In this document: positions 1-8,103 of the stretch, piece by piece | How the letters are laid out: every line of letters starts with the position of its first letter | Position numbering within the stretch: the stretch's first letter is position 1 | Source: Devosia riboflavina | Lineage (GTDB): Bacteria > Pseudomonadota > Alphaproteobacteria > Rhizobiales > Devosiaceae | Assembly: GCF_000743575.1 (NCBI RefSeq) | Contig: NZ_JQGC01000006.1 | Location: forward strand, 1 to 64,000 | DNA: 64,000 nt | Direction: 5' to 3' | Program-made: the position numbers and the translations under genes | Notes under the pieces: generated by a model | Seen by the model: the letters and a program-made list of their open reading frames with translations, nothing else | Databases searched by the model: none | Told to the model about the DNA's origin: nothing

Positions 1-1047
1 GGCCGGCTCTGCCTCGATGATGTCCGAAATGTCGATCGGCGCGCGGTCTTCCATCCAGGCGGGGACCGGCAGGTCCTTGGAGCGCAGGAATTCGGGATTG
101 AAGATCTTGCTGGCGTAGCGGTTGCCGTAGTCGCAGAGCACGGTGACGATGGTCTTGCCCGGCCCGAGATCGCGCGCCATGCGTACCGCGCCGGCAATGT
201 TGATCGCGCTAGAGCCACCGAGGCACAGGCCTTCATATTCGAGCAGGTCGAAAATATAGGGCAGGGCCTCGGCGTCGGAGATGCGATAGGGCAGGTCGAC
301 CTTGAGCCCTTCGAGATTGGCCGTGATGCGCCCCTGGCCGATGCCTTCGGTGATCGAATTGCCTTCGGATTTCAACGTGCCATTGGCGTAATATTCGTAA
401 AGCGCGGCGCCTTCGGGATCGGCAAGGCCGATCTTGATATCGGGATTGCGCGAGCGCAGCGCTTCAGCCACACCCGCCAGAGTGCCGCCCGAGCCGACGG
501 CAGTAATAAAGCCGTCGATCCGGCCATTGGTCTGGTGCCAGATTTCAGGGCCCGTGGTTTCGATATGGGCGCGCTTGTTCGAGACATTGTCGAACTGGTT
601 GGCCCAGACTGCACCCTCGGGCAGTTCGCGATTGAGCTTTTCCGCCAGGCGCCCCGAAATCTTGATGTAATTATTGGGGTTCTTGTAGGGCTTTGCCGGC
701 ACTTCGATCAGTTGTGCCCCATAGAGCCGAAGGGCGTCCTTCTTTTCCTGGCTCTGCGTCTCGGGAATGACGATCACCGACTTGAAGCCCAGCGAGTTTG
801 CCACCAGCGTCAGGCCGATGCCCGTATTGCCGGCGGTGCCCTCGACAATCGTCCCGCCCGGCTTCAGCGCGCCCGATTTCACCAGATCATGGATGATGAA
901 CAGCGCCGCACGGTCTTTTACCGACTGGCCCGGATTGAGAAATTCGGCCTTGCCCCAGATTTCGCATCCCGTCAGCGCCGATACCCGGTTGAGGCGGATA
1001 AGCGGCGTATTGCCGATGGCGGAAATGAGGTCTTCGTGCTTGGCCAT
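1..1047 (-). CDS. cysK: Cysteine synthase A (C-terminus beyond left edge)
   Basis: Pyridoxal-phosphate enzyme that makes L-cysteine from O-acetylserine and sulfide in the cytoplasm. The N-terminus reads MAKHEDLISAIGNTPLIRLN, followed by the PLP lysine (about residue 44) in GQSVKDRAA. The substrate loop EGTAGNTG and the GSGGTLAG phosphate-binding stretch are present. The reading frame is open to base 1 (349 codons), already a little longer than classical CysK of about 320 residues, so only a short tail can be missing. It is transcribed away from the photolyase upstream, 151 bp away. A cystathionine beta-synthase-like enzyme is the only close alternative. Confidence 0.93.
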   Translation of the reverse strand, partial: MAKHEDLISAIGNTPLIRLNRVSALTGCEIWGKAEFLNPGQSVKDRAALFIIHDLVKSGALKPGGTIVEGTAGNTGIGLTLVANSLGFKSVIVIPETQSQEKKDALRLYGAQLIEVPAKPYKNPNNYIKISGRLAEKLNRELPEGAVWANQFDNVSNKRAHIETTGPEIWHQTNGRIDGFITAVGSGGTLAGVAEALRSRNPDIKIGLADPEGAALYEYYANGTLKSEGNSITEGIGQGRITANLEGLKVDLPYRISDAEALPYIFDLLEYEGLCLGGSSAINIAGAVRMARDLGPGKTIVTVLCDYGNRYASKIFNPEFLRSKDLPVPAWMEDRAPIDISDIIEAEPA

Positions 1048-1198
1048 GATCGTCCGGGACTCTTGTTGCTAAGCCATCAAGGTATGGGCCCCACCCGTCA
1101 CGAACAAGTGTCAAACACCGGCAATGGCACGACTTTCCGGTCTGCGGCCATGCAACGAAACCCCCGGCTGGCAGAGCCGAAAAAGGCGGTTTCTTTTT

Positions 1199-2611
1199 CT
1201 AAAGCTCTCCTTGCCGATCCAGCGCGCGCTGCCGGGATGTCTTGAGATCGACCAGGGGGCGCGGATAAGTCTTGCCGATGGAGACGCCGGCCTCCTGCAA
1301 CACGGAATCCGGGGCGCTGGACGGGTCGTGCACCCATTTGTCCGGCAGGTCTTTCAGTTCCGGCACCCATTTGCGGACATAGTCGCCGGCCGCATCGAAG
1401 CGTTCGCCCTGGGTAATGGGATTGAAAATCCGAAAATAGGGCGCCGCATCGAGCCCGCAGCCGGCCACCCATTGCCAGCTCGCCGGATTGTTGGCGACGT
1501 CCCCATCGACGAGGCAATCCCAGAACCAGCGCTCGCCATGGCGCCAGTCGATAAGCAGATTCTTCGTGAGAAGAGATGCGGCCAACATACGGACGCGATT
1601 GTGCATATAGCCGGTCTGCCACAGTTCGCGCATGCCGGCGTCAACGATCGGAATGCCCGTCCGGCCCTGCTGCCACGCCGCCTCGGCCTCGGCGTCGCTA
1701 TGCCAGCGCATCCCCTCATATTTCTCCTGCATCGGGACTGTGGCTATGTCCCGGCGATGATAGAGCTGGTGGTAGCTGAAGTCGCGCCAGGCCAATTCGG
1801 AGAGGAATTTTTCGGCGTGGGGCCTGACTTCCGGCTCTGCTTCCATCCGCGCCTGAGTGGCGTACCAAACCTGCCGCGCCGTGATCTCGCCAAAGCGCAG
1901 ATGCGGCGAAAGCCGCGATGTCATATCGCGCCCCGGAAAGTCACGCCCCTCGGGATAATCTTCGAGCCGCTCATCAAGAAAGTCATGCAGCGCCTTTTGA
2001 GCTGCCGCTTCGCCGATCGCCCATTGCCCTTCGAACTTCCGCGACCACTTTGGTGCGCCATAGTCGCGGTCGTAGCCCCTGGCGGTGAGAGCCTCGCCGA
2101 GTTTGCGTGGCGCCGGAAGCGGTTGCTCGATCCGAAAATCCCTCAGCGTCTTCCAGAAGGGCGAAAAGACCGAGTAGGGTTTGCCTTGGCCGGTGGCGAT
2201 CGTCCAGGGCTCGGCCAGCATGTTCCCGATATGAGATGCAACGCTGAGCCCGCGCTCGCGCAGGTCGCTCTTGATCTGCTGGTCGACGTCCCGTTCGCCG
2301 GGGGCATAGCGCCTGTTCCAATGAACCGACTGCACGCCTTCCTCGGCAATGGCCTTGTCGAGCACTTCTGCCGCCGTGCCGCAGCGCACGATCAGCAAAA
2401 TGCATTTTTGTCCAAGCGCCTGACCCAGCGATTCCAGACTCTGGTTCAGCCACCAGCGCGCCGCGCCACCGGGCGCGCGCACGCCTTCGTCGGTCTCGTG
2501 GATATAGAGAGCGACAATCCTGCCGCCATCCGCAGCGGCGGCCAGCAGGGCAGGGTTGTCGCTGAGGCGCAAATCATTGCGCAGCCAGACAAGACTTGTC
2601 GGTTGGTCCAC
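1199..2611 (-). CDS. phrB: Deoxyribodipyrimidine photolyase
   Basis: Light-driven flavoenzyme that splits cyclobutane pyrimidine dimers. The 470-residue length is typical of class I CPD photolyases. The N-terminal antenna-binding domain starts SLVWLRNDLRLSDNPAL. The C-terminal FAD domain carries the conserved TGIPIVDAGMRELWQTGYMHN segment shortened here to its core, then WRHGERWFWDCLVDGD and NNPASWQWVAGCG, which line the FAD and substrate pocket. A cryptochrome cannot be excluded by sequence alone but the length and these motifs favour repair. It stands alone, 50 bp downstream of the SRPBCC gene on the same strand and may be read through from it. Confidence 0.95.
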   Translation of the reverse strand: MDQPTSLVWLRNDLRLSDNPALLAAAADGGRIVALYIHETDEGVRAPGGAARWWLNQSLESLGQALGQKCILLIVRCGTAAEVLDKAIAEEGVQSVHWNRRYAPGERDVDQQIKSDLRERGLSVASHIGNMLAEPWTIATGQGKPYSVFSPFWKTLRDFRIEQPLPAPRKLGEALTARGYDRDYGAPKWSRKFEGQWAIGEAAAQKALHDFLDERLEDYPEGRDFPGRDMTSRLSPHLRFGEITARQVWYATQARMEAEPEVRPHAEKFLSELAWRDFSYHQLYHRRDIATVPMQEKYEGMRWHSDAEAEAAWQQGRTGIPIVDAGMRELWQTGYMHNRVRMLAASLLTKNLLIDWRHGERWFWDCLVDGDVANNPASWQWVAGCGLDAAPYFRIFNPITQGERFDAAGDYVRKWVPELKDLPDKWVHDPSSAPDSVLQEAGVSIGKTYPRPLVDLKTSRQRALDRQGEL

Positions 2612-2660
2612 GGGTCTGCTCCGATGCTTTCCGCCACTACGAGCGGCAGCGGCGATCGGT

Positions 2661-3125
2661 TCAGTCCAGAACCTCTTCCATCACCTCGGCCAGTTGCTCG
2701 AGCGCCGAGCTCCAGGCCTCCATGGAGAAAATGCGCGTCTGCGGATCGGCATGCGGCAGGCCGCGCTCAATCAGCGTGATTTCGGTATTGTCGTCGTCGA
2801 TGGCGCGGAAGGAGATATCGAGCACGAAGAGCAGTTCTTCGTCATTCTCCTCGTCCCGATGGATCCAGGACATTACCAGCTTCTGGTCCTCGACATATTC
2901 GAGGATTTCGCCGGTTACCTCATGGTCGGCATCATCGTCTTCATCGGCATAGGTGACGAAGCGGTATTCGCCACCCTTGACGGCGTCGAATTCTGCCTCA
3001 TCGACCTGCCATTGTTCGATCAGGGCCGGATCGGTCCAGGCGGAGAAGACATCGCTCACATTGGCGCCGATTTTTCGCGTGAGCGTGATCTGGCTTTCGT
3101 TGTCGAGATCGATGTTGTCGCTCAT
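2661..3125 (-). CDS. SRPBCC (AHSA1-like) family protein
   Basis: 154-residue acidic protein of the START/Bet v 1-like superfamily. The pattern is the AHSA1 type: an N-terminal strand (ITLTRKIGANVSDVFSAWTD), WQVDEAEFDAVKGGEYRF, and a C-terminal helix ending in LEQLAEVMEEVLD. Such proteins bind small hydrophobic ligands or act as co-chaperones; no specific ligand can be read. The start at 3125 is preceded by AAGGAGAA and overlaps the stop of the upstream MFS gene by ATGA, so the two are translationally coupled. An in-frame longer start would lie inside that gene and lacks a ribosome site. Confidence 0.8.
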   Translation of the reverse strand: MSDNIDLDNESQITLTRKIGANVSDVFSAWTDPALIEQWQVDEAEFDAVKGGEYRFVTYADEDDDADHEVTGEILEYVEDQKLVMSWIHRDEENDEELLFVLDISFRAIDDDNTEITLIERGLPHADPQTRIFSMEAWSSALEQLAEVMEEVLD

Positions 3126-4351
3126 GCCAGCTTCTCCTTCGCTTCGGGGTGCAGTTCGGCAGTTCTCGGCAGGAAGATAGTAAGAATACCAAGAACAGGC
3201 AGGAAGGCGCAAATCTGGAACACTGGAATAATGCCAATCCAGTCGGCCAGCGCCCCCATGGCGGCCGCACCAAGGGCGCCGATACCAAAGGCAAAGCCGA
3301 AGACGAAGCCGGCAATCATGCCGACCTTACCCGGCACCAGTTCCTGAGCATAAACCACCATGGCCGAGAAGGCCGACGAGAGAACGAGGCCCGTCATGAC
3401 GCTCATGGCGGCAGTGCCGTAGAGATCGAGATAGGGCAGCAGCAGCGTAAAGGGCAGGGCGCCGAGGATCGAAACCCAGATCACCGAGAGACGGCCATAA
3501 CGGTCGCCGATCGGCCCACCGATAAACGTGCCCGCAGCCACCGAGCCGAGGAACAGGAAGAGATAGAGCTGCGCTTCCGGCGCCGACAAACTGAACTTTT
3601 CCATGAGGAAAAAGGCGTAATAGCTTTTAAGGCCTTCGATATAGATGAACTTGCTAAGCAGCAGCGCACCGATGACAACGAAGGCGACGATAAGCCGATT
3701 GCGCGACAGCGCCGGCTTCTTGTGCATCACGGCGGGGCGCGTTGCCGCCTGCCGCTGGTGCTCCACGAACCACCGGCCGACATAGGTGAGCAGCGCAATA
3801 CCGGCAAAGCCGGCTATCAGGAACCATGCGGTGGTCTGCTGGCCCATGGGAATGAGGATGAGCGCCGCGGCCAACGGGCCAAAAGCGGTGCCGAGATTGC
3901 CCCCGACCTGGAATAGCGATTGGGCAAAGCCAAGCTTGCCGCCCGAAGCCATGCGCGCCACGCGCGACGCTTCCGGATGGAACAGCGCCGAACCCGTGCC
4001 CATCACCACAGCGGCGACAAAGAGCCAGGTAAAGCCATTGGCAAAGGCGAGGCCCAACACGCCGATGGTAACGATGGTGAGCGAGAGGGCGAGGCTATAG
4101 GGATTGGGCCGGAGATCACCGCGCAGCCCGAAGATCGGCTGCAGGAAGCAGGCGGTGATCTGCTGGCCGAGGGTAAGCAGGCCGATCTGCAGATAATTGA
4201 GCCCGTAATTGTCCTTGAGCAGCGGATAGAGCGCCGGTAGCAGAAACTGCAACAGGTCATTGAGGAGATGCGCCCCGCTAACGGCAAAGATGATGGTCAG
4301 GGCGGTTTGGTGGCCCGCCGTTGCGGCAGGGCTGCTCGTTTGCGTAGTCAT
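3122..4351 (-). CDS. MFS exporter, Fsr (fosmidomycin resistance) type
   Basis: 409-residue inner-membrane major facilitator protein with about 12 hydrophobic segments. The first helix segment has the HLLNDLLQFLLPALYPLL pattern of the Fsr subfamily, and GDRYGR follows helix 8 as in MFS loop 8-9. Fsr in E. coli is 406 residues, so the length matches. Family members export fosmidomycin or other small toxic compounds; the substrate here is unknown. I chose the start at MTTQTSSP because upstream codons give low-complexity, non-family sequence. The gene is followed, with a 4-bp overlap, by an SRPBCC protein. Confidence 0.82.
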   Translation of the reverse strand: MTTQTSSPAATAGHQTALTIIFAVSGAHLLNDLLQFLLPALYPLLKDNYGLNYLQIGLLTLGQQITACFLQPIFGLRGDLRPNPYSLALSLTIVTIGVLGLAFANGFTWLFVAAVVMGTGSALFHPEASRVARMASGGKLGFAQSLFQVGGNLGTAFGPLAAALILIPMGQQTTAWFLIAGFAGIALLTYVGRWFVEHQRQAATRPAVMHKKPALSRNRLIVAFVVIGALLLSKFIYIEGLKSYYAFFLMEKFSLSAPEAQLYLFLFLGSVAAGTFIGGPIGDRYGRLSVIWVSILGALPFTLLLPYLDLYGTAAMSVMTGLVLSSAFSAMVVYAQELVPGKVGMIAGFVFGFAFGIGALGAAAMGALADWIGIIPVFQICAFLPVLGILTIFLPRTAELHPEAKEKLA

Positions 4352-4801
4352 GAGAGGCAATCCAGGAGGGAAGCCCGTCCTACTCCTCCAAACCGAGGGC
4401 AGCAACCTTTGCGAGCCAAATTGCGCAAAATTTGTGCATGTCATGTCTCCTCCGAAATTTGGCCATGGCAAAATCCCGGTCGGCACAGGTGCCACCGGAT
4501 TGGACGGACCCCGGAGCGGCATTCGCCTCGAAGTTTTAGTTTAGTGAAGCGGATACCGCTCCGGAGTGCCCTCTTTTCGGGCGGGAACTATCGGCGACCT
4601 TTGATCGCTCGTCGCAGGCGGCCAGCCCCGAACGTGCATGGGAGACGATCCCCTGCCGGGCCCCCTCGCTACTGTCGTCTGCAGACCGTCCGTGCGAGGT
4701 TGGACGGCGAGAGAATAGCGCAGGTTTTTATGGCGGGGATAAAGTGAATAACTCTGCCATCCCGAAGGATGCCCGGAGAAAATCACGATGTATGGAGGAT
4801 G
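4352..4801. other. 450-bp intergenic region with no gene seen
   Basis: Between the start of the MFS gene and tRNA-Asn no reading frame has family-like sequence or a ribosome site. The stretch next to the MFS start holds an A/T-rich dyad-like sequence around 4422-4440, a possible operator. The long inverted repeat at 4511-4564 is listed separately. Nothing else is supported. Confidence 0.5.
4511..4564. repeat. Inverted repeat, 9-bp arms
   Basis: CCGGAGCGG at 4511-4519 is matched by its reverse complement CCGCTCCGG at 4556-4564. The arms continue inward, imperfectly, with TTCGC against GCGGA. The AT-rich loop contains AAGTTTTAGTTTAG. It could be an RNA hairpin, a terminator-like element or a remnant of a small repeat element. 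No T-run follows on either strand. Confidence 0.5.
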
Positions 4802-4819
4802 CGGGTCTCAAAAGACCCG
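4802..4819 (-). terminator. Hairpin just downstream of tRNA-Asn
   Basis: A perfect 7-bp stem, CGGGTCT/AGACCCG, with a 4-base loop lies 3 bp past the CCA end of tRNA-Asn. It is placed like a terminator but is not followed by a clear T-run, so it may instead be a processing signal. Confidence 0.4.
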
Positions 4820-4821
4820 AA

Positions 4822-4897
4822 TGGCTCCGCGAGCTGGACTCGAACCAGCGACCATTCGATTAACAGTCGAACGCTCTACCAACTGAGCTATCGCGGA
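4822..4897 (-). tRNA. tRNA-Asn (GTT)
   Basis: 76-nt tRNA on the minus strand. The acceptor TCCGCGA pairs with TCGCGGA. D-arm AGCTCAGTTGGTAGAG, anticodon loop CTGTTAA with GTT, T-arm GGTTCGAGTCC, and an encoded CCA are all present. Confidence 0.98.
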
Positions 4898-4934
4898 ACA
4901 CTTCGGTATGGCCCTCGGCGTCGAAGGCGAGGTC

Positions 4935-4963
4935 CGTGTACCCAAACCGATCTGGTTTGCCAA
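4935..4963 (-). promoter_or_regulatory. Possible promoter of tRNA-Asn
   Basis: On the minus strand TTGGCA (4963-4958) and TACACG (4940-4935) are 17 bp apart, about 38 bp upstream of the tRNA. The -35 is good, the -10 weak. Confidence 0.4.
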
Positions 4964-4994
4964 GCCCTTATTGCGGAGCCTGTGAATAAATGTG

Positions 4995-5594
4995 TCATCT
5001 ATCCCCGTGAAGCGCCCGGCGTTGCAGGGCGATCAGGTCGTCGAGCCTATTGATGTTAGAAAAAGGGTCGATCGTCGACTCTGCGGTCCAATCCACTGGT
5101 GTCGCTCCCAATTTGCGCAGAATCGCCTTTGGTCCGTCGGATTCGCCTGCATCTTCAAGGGCATCGCGCAGCGCGTTGAGTCGCCATGCGCTGTTCGTGG
5201 GATAGATATTTTCGCCCCAGGCGGCATAGGCCGCCCCGGCCTCCGCCACGGCGTGTTTCAGTCGCGCCACATAGTTCCGCGGTAAAAAGGGCGTATCGAC
5301 GGCCACCGAGACGAGCACATCTTCGGGCTCTGCTCGCATTTCGAGATAGCGAACGGCGGTCCTGATGCCGGCCAGCGGCCCCAGTCGCGTCGTGCTTTCG
5401 TCGCGAATGCAGGTGTACGACCCAAGTGTGTCGTCCTGGCCCGAGGCGATCAGTAACTCGGATACGTCGGGCGCAATGGCCCTGGCTACTCGCTCCAGCA
5501 ATGGCACACCGCCGATTCTGAGATCGGCTTTTCTCACCCCGCCAAGGCGCGAGCCTTCGCCACCGGCCAATATCAGGCCGAAGACCTCTCTCAT
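4995..5594 (-). CDS. mobA: Molybdenum cofactor guanylyltransferase
   Basis: Adds GMP to molybdopterin to form the bis-MGD cofactor of DMSO-reductase-type enzymes. The 199-residue protein has the nucleotidyltransferase signature FGLILAGGEGSRLGGVRKAD at the N-terminus, then GPLAGIRTAV and the metal-site VSVAVDTPFLP, where most MobA proteins have a C/TDxPF motif. The start ATG at 5594 overlaps the stop of benE by ATGA, so translation is coupled. The pairing with a benzoate transporter is unusual; no molybdoenzyme is in view. Length and motifs fit MobA better than CTP:molybdopterin cytidylyltransferase MocA. Confidence 0.88.
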   Translation of the reverse strand: MREVFGLILAGGEGSRLGGVRKADLRIGGVPLLERVARAIAPDVSELLIASGQDDTLGSYTCIRDESTTRLGPLAGIRTAVRYLEMRAEPEDVLVSVAVDTPFLPRNYVARLKHAVAEAGAAYAAWGENIYPTNSAWRLNALRDALEDAGESDGPKAILRKLGATPVDWTAESTIDPFSNINRLDDLIALQRRALHGDR

Positions 5595-6787
5595 TTTCCC
5601 GCAGGCTGGCGCAGCAGCAGCAAGAGCACGATGCCGCCAACAAGCCCCCAGAACGGCGCGCCAATGCCGAAAATGGTGATTCCCGATGCCGTGGCCACAA
5701 AGGTGAGAATCGCCGGCAATCGCGCTTCCTCCTGAGCTAGCGCGCCGGAAAGGGCCGAAGCGAGACTGGAGAGCAAAGCAAGGCCAGCGACCGCCTGAAT
5801 GAGGATGGGCGGGGAGGCAGCGATGAAGGCGGCCGCAAGGCTCGCCGCAAGACCGAGCATTATATAGACGCCGCCGGCCGCGACGGGCGCCGGCCAGCGC
5901 TTCTTCGGATCTGGATGTGCCTCGGGTCCGGCGCAGATCGCGGCGGTGATGGCAGCGAGATTTATCGTATGTCCGCCAAACAGCGCCGTCAGACCGCTGG
6001 CTATGCCGGTCATCACGAAAATCGGGGCAGGGGAAAGCGTATAGCCATTCGCCTTCATCACCGCGATCCCCGGCAGATTCTGCGAGGCCATGGTGACCAC
6101 ATAGAGCGGCAGGCCGATCCGCACGATGGCGTCCCAGGTGAATACCGGCATCACCGGCAGCAGGGTAGGCCAGGTGCCATCGAGCGCGCCTTCGGGCAGG
6201 TGCGTTGTCAGTGCCAGCACGATCCCCGTCACCACCACGGCGATCGGCACCGCATAGCGCCGCGCAAAGCGCAATCCGAGCATCCAGGCGAAGAGAATTG
6301 GCGCGGCGAGCAAAGGCGCCTCGGCCAATGCCGTAACCGGCGCAAGGCACAGCGTCAGCAGCATGCCGGCCAGCATGGCATTGGCAATGGCGGCGGGAAT
6401 GGCAGCGATCAGCCGTGCCAACGGCTTGAACAATCCGGTCAAGACGACCAGCGCGGCCGTCACGAGAAAAGCGCCGGCCACGGCCGGAAAGCCACCAACC
6501 GGCTCGCCAACCGTGAGCAGAAAGGCGACGCCCGGCGTGGTCCAGGCAAAGCTGATCGGCACTTTTGCGCGGAACGCCACGACGATATTGAGCACGCCGA
6601 GCGCAAGGCAGACCGAAAAGAGGCCCGAACCGGCCTGCTGCGGCGAAGCGCCCGCCGCAGTCAGCGCCGCGAGGACAAGCGTAAAAGTGCTGGCATAGCC
6701 GACTATGGCCGCGAGCGTGCCCGCCATGATGGGCTGCAAGAATTCCCTGCGCCCGGTCGGCGCGGCGGCCTCGATGCCCCCATGCAT
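5591..6787 (-). CDS. benE: BenE family benzoate/H+ symporter-like protein
   Basis: 398-residue inner-membrane protein with about 12 hydrophobic helices and the BenE layout. Family-typical segments are GYASTFTLVLAALTAAGAS and FAWTTPGVAFLL in the N-terminal half. In the C-terminal half FGGHTINLAAITAAICAGPE is a BenE hallmark. Family members import benzoate or related aromatic acids with protons. No benzoate-degradation genes are nearby, so the substrate is uncertain. It is the first gene of a two-gene unit with mobA. Confidence 0.85.
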   Translation of the reverse strand: MHGGIEAAAPTGRREFLQPIMAGTLAAIVGYASTFTLVLAALTAAGASPQQAGSGLFSVCLALGVLNIVVAFRAKVPISFAWTTPGVAFLLTVGEPVGGFPAVAGAFLVTAALVVLTGLFKPLARLIAAIPAAIANAMLAGMLLTLCLAPVTALAEAPLLAAPILFAWMLGLRFARRYAVPIAVVVTGIVLALTTHLPEGALDGTWPTLLPVMPVFTWDAIVRIGLPLYVVTMASQNLPGIAVMKANGYTLSPAPIFVMTGIASGLTALFGGHTINLAAITAAICAGPEAHPDPKKRWPAPVAAGGVYIMLGLAASLAAAFIAASPPILIQAVAGLALLSSLASALSGALAQEEARLPAILTFVATASGITIFGIGAPFWGLVGGIVLLLLLRQPAGK

Positions 6788-6971
6788 GGCGATTCCCCTC
6801 AGAAAGACAGAGGCACGCTAACGTTTTTTCGGGTCGGGTCTACCCGTTTCCCCTTTGTCTGGAGGGGCATGGCGAGACTAACCCTCTGATCGGTAAGCTC
6901 TTCTTAAGTTTTCGCGAGGGGAAAATTAACCATAATCGCAAATTCTCGCGCTCAGATTCATGTGATGTTGA

Positions 6972-7862
6972 GTGCTCATCGTGTTGCCCTCCCGCCTTCT
7001 GCTCTGCCTTCTGGTGTCCGGCATCATGCTGGGCGGCTGTGCCAAGCCGGTAAACCCGCAAGCGCGTCTCACGGCGACCCCGGCCATCGACACGATGAAG
7101 ACCTCCGCCATCGCTGTTCCGGCAGTGCTCAAGATGGAGCAGCCGCTGCCGGACGAAGTGTTTGCGCCGCGCAATATCGGGGGCCGCACGCTCGCCGTCT
7201 CGACCACGGCCGATATCATTCTGAAGCCCGGCGAAGTTGTCCTCACCTTCGATGACGGCCCGCGCGCCGGCAAGACCGAGGCCATTCTCTCCACTTTGTC
7301 CGACTATGGCGTGAAAGCCACCTTCCTCATGCTCGGCTCTTCCGCCGCTGCCAATCCGCGTCTGGCGCAACGCGTCGCCATTGCCGGCCATACCGTGGGC
7401 AGCCACACCTATGGCCACGTCAATCTAGCCGATCTGACGCGCCAAGAGGCGATCGAGGAAATCGTGAAAGGTGAGGAGGCTGTTTCGGCGGCACTGGCCG
7501 GCGGCGGCCAAAAACTCTCGCCCTTCTTCCGCTTTCCCTATCTTTCCCAGACCGGCTTCCTGCGCACCGGCCTCATCCAGAGCGGTGCGGTGGTGCTCGA
7601 TGTCGATATCGACAGCAAGGACTATTTCAAGGACACCCCGGCCGCGGTGGCCACCCGCACGCTGAGCCGCCTCGAAGCCCGCGGCAGCGGCATCATCCTC
7701 TTCCACGACATCCATCAGCGCACGGTCGACATGCTGCCGATCTTCCTCGACCAACTCGCCCGCCGCGGCTACAGCGTCGTCCGCCTCGTGCCGCGCGACA
7801 ACTCGATCTTCGGCCGCGACCTCATCACCGCCGGCTTTGCGGAAGACGGCGCCGTCCTCTGA
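6972..7862 (+). CDS. Polysaccharide deacetylase (NodB-type) lipoprotein
   Basis: Carbohydrate esterase family 4 domain (residues about 90-280) behind a lipoprotein signal. The N-terminal signal ends LVSGIMLGGC, a lipobox, so the protein is probably anchored in a membrane of the envelope. Catalytic motifs are in order: TFDDGP (catalytic base and metal Asp), SHTYGH (metal His pair), RFPY, and LFHDIH (catalytic His). The enzyme would remove acetyl groups from N-acetylated glycans such as peptidoglycan or an exopolysaccharide. The start is a GTG at 6972; an out-of-frame ATG lies just upstream. It stands alone between oppositely or separately transcribed genes. Confidence 0.87.
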   Translation: MLIVLPSRLLLCLLVSGIMLGGCAKPVNPQARLTATPAIDTMKTSAIAVPAVLKMEQPLPDEVFAPRNIGGRTLAVSTTADIILKPGEVVLTFDDGPRAGKTEAILSTLSDYGVKATFLMLGSSAAANPRLAQRVAIAGHTVGSHTYGHVNLADLTRQEAIEEIVKGEEAVSAALAGGGQKLSPFFRFPYLSQTGFLRTGLIQSGAVVLDVDIDSKDYFKDTPAAVATRTLSRLEARGSGIILFHDIHQRTVDMLPIFLDQLARRGYSVVRLVPRDNSIFGRDLITAGFAEDGAVL

Positions 7863-8103
7863 GCTAGTTGCGCTGCTGGGGCTTTATCGCGATGATTTTC
7901 TTCGCGTCTCCGACACTGTTTCGGGAGAGCGAAACCGCTAAGTCGGCATCCCTGGAAAGGCCGGAATTGGCCCTTCCAACGGGGCGAATTCAAAGTCCCT
8001 AATGCCCGCCAAAGTATTTTAAATTTGCCGCTCCGGCCCTCGCGTCCGACAATCACCTACGAACAAGCAAGGCAAAAAAGCCTGCAATTCGGAGGAGATA
8101 CTC

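Noticed and set aside
1124-2779. Long plus-strand frame opposite the photolyase
   Set aside because: It is antisense to a clear photolyase; composition is Arg/Ala/Pro-rich as expected for a GC-rich shadow and no family motif is seen.
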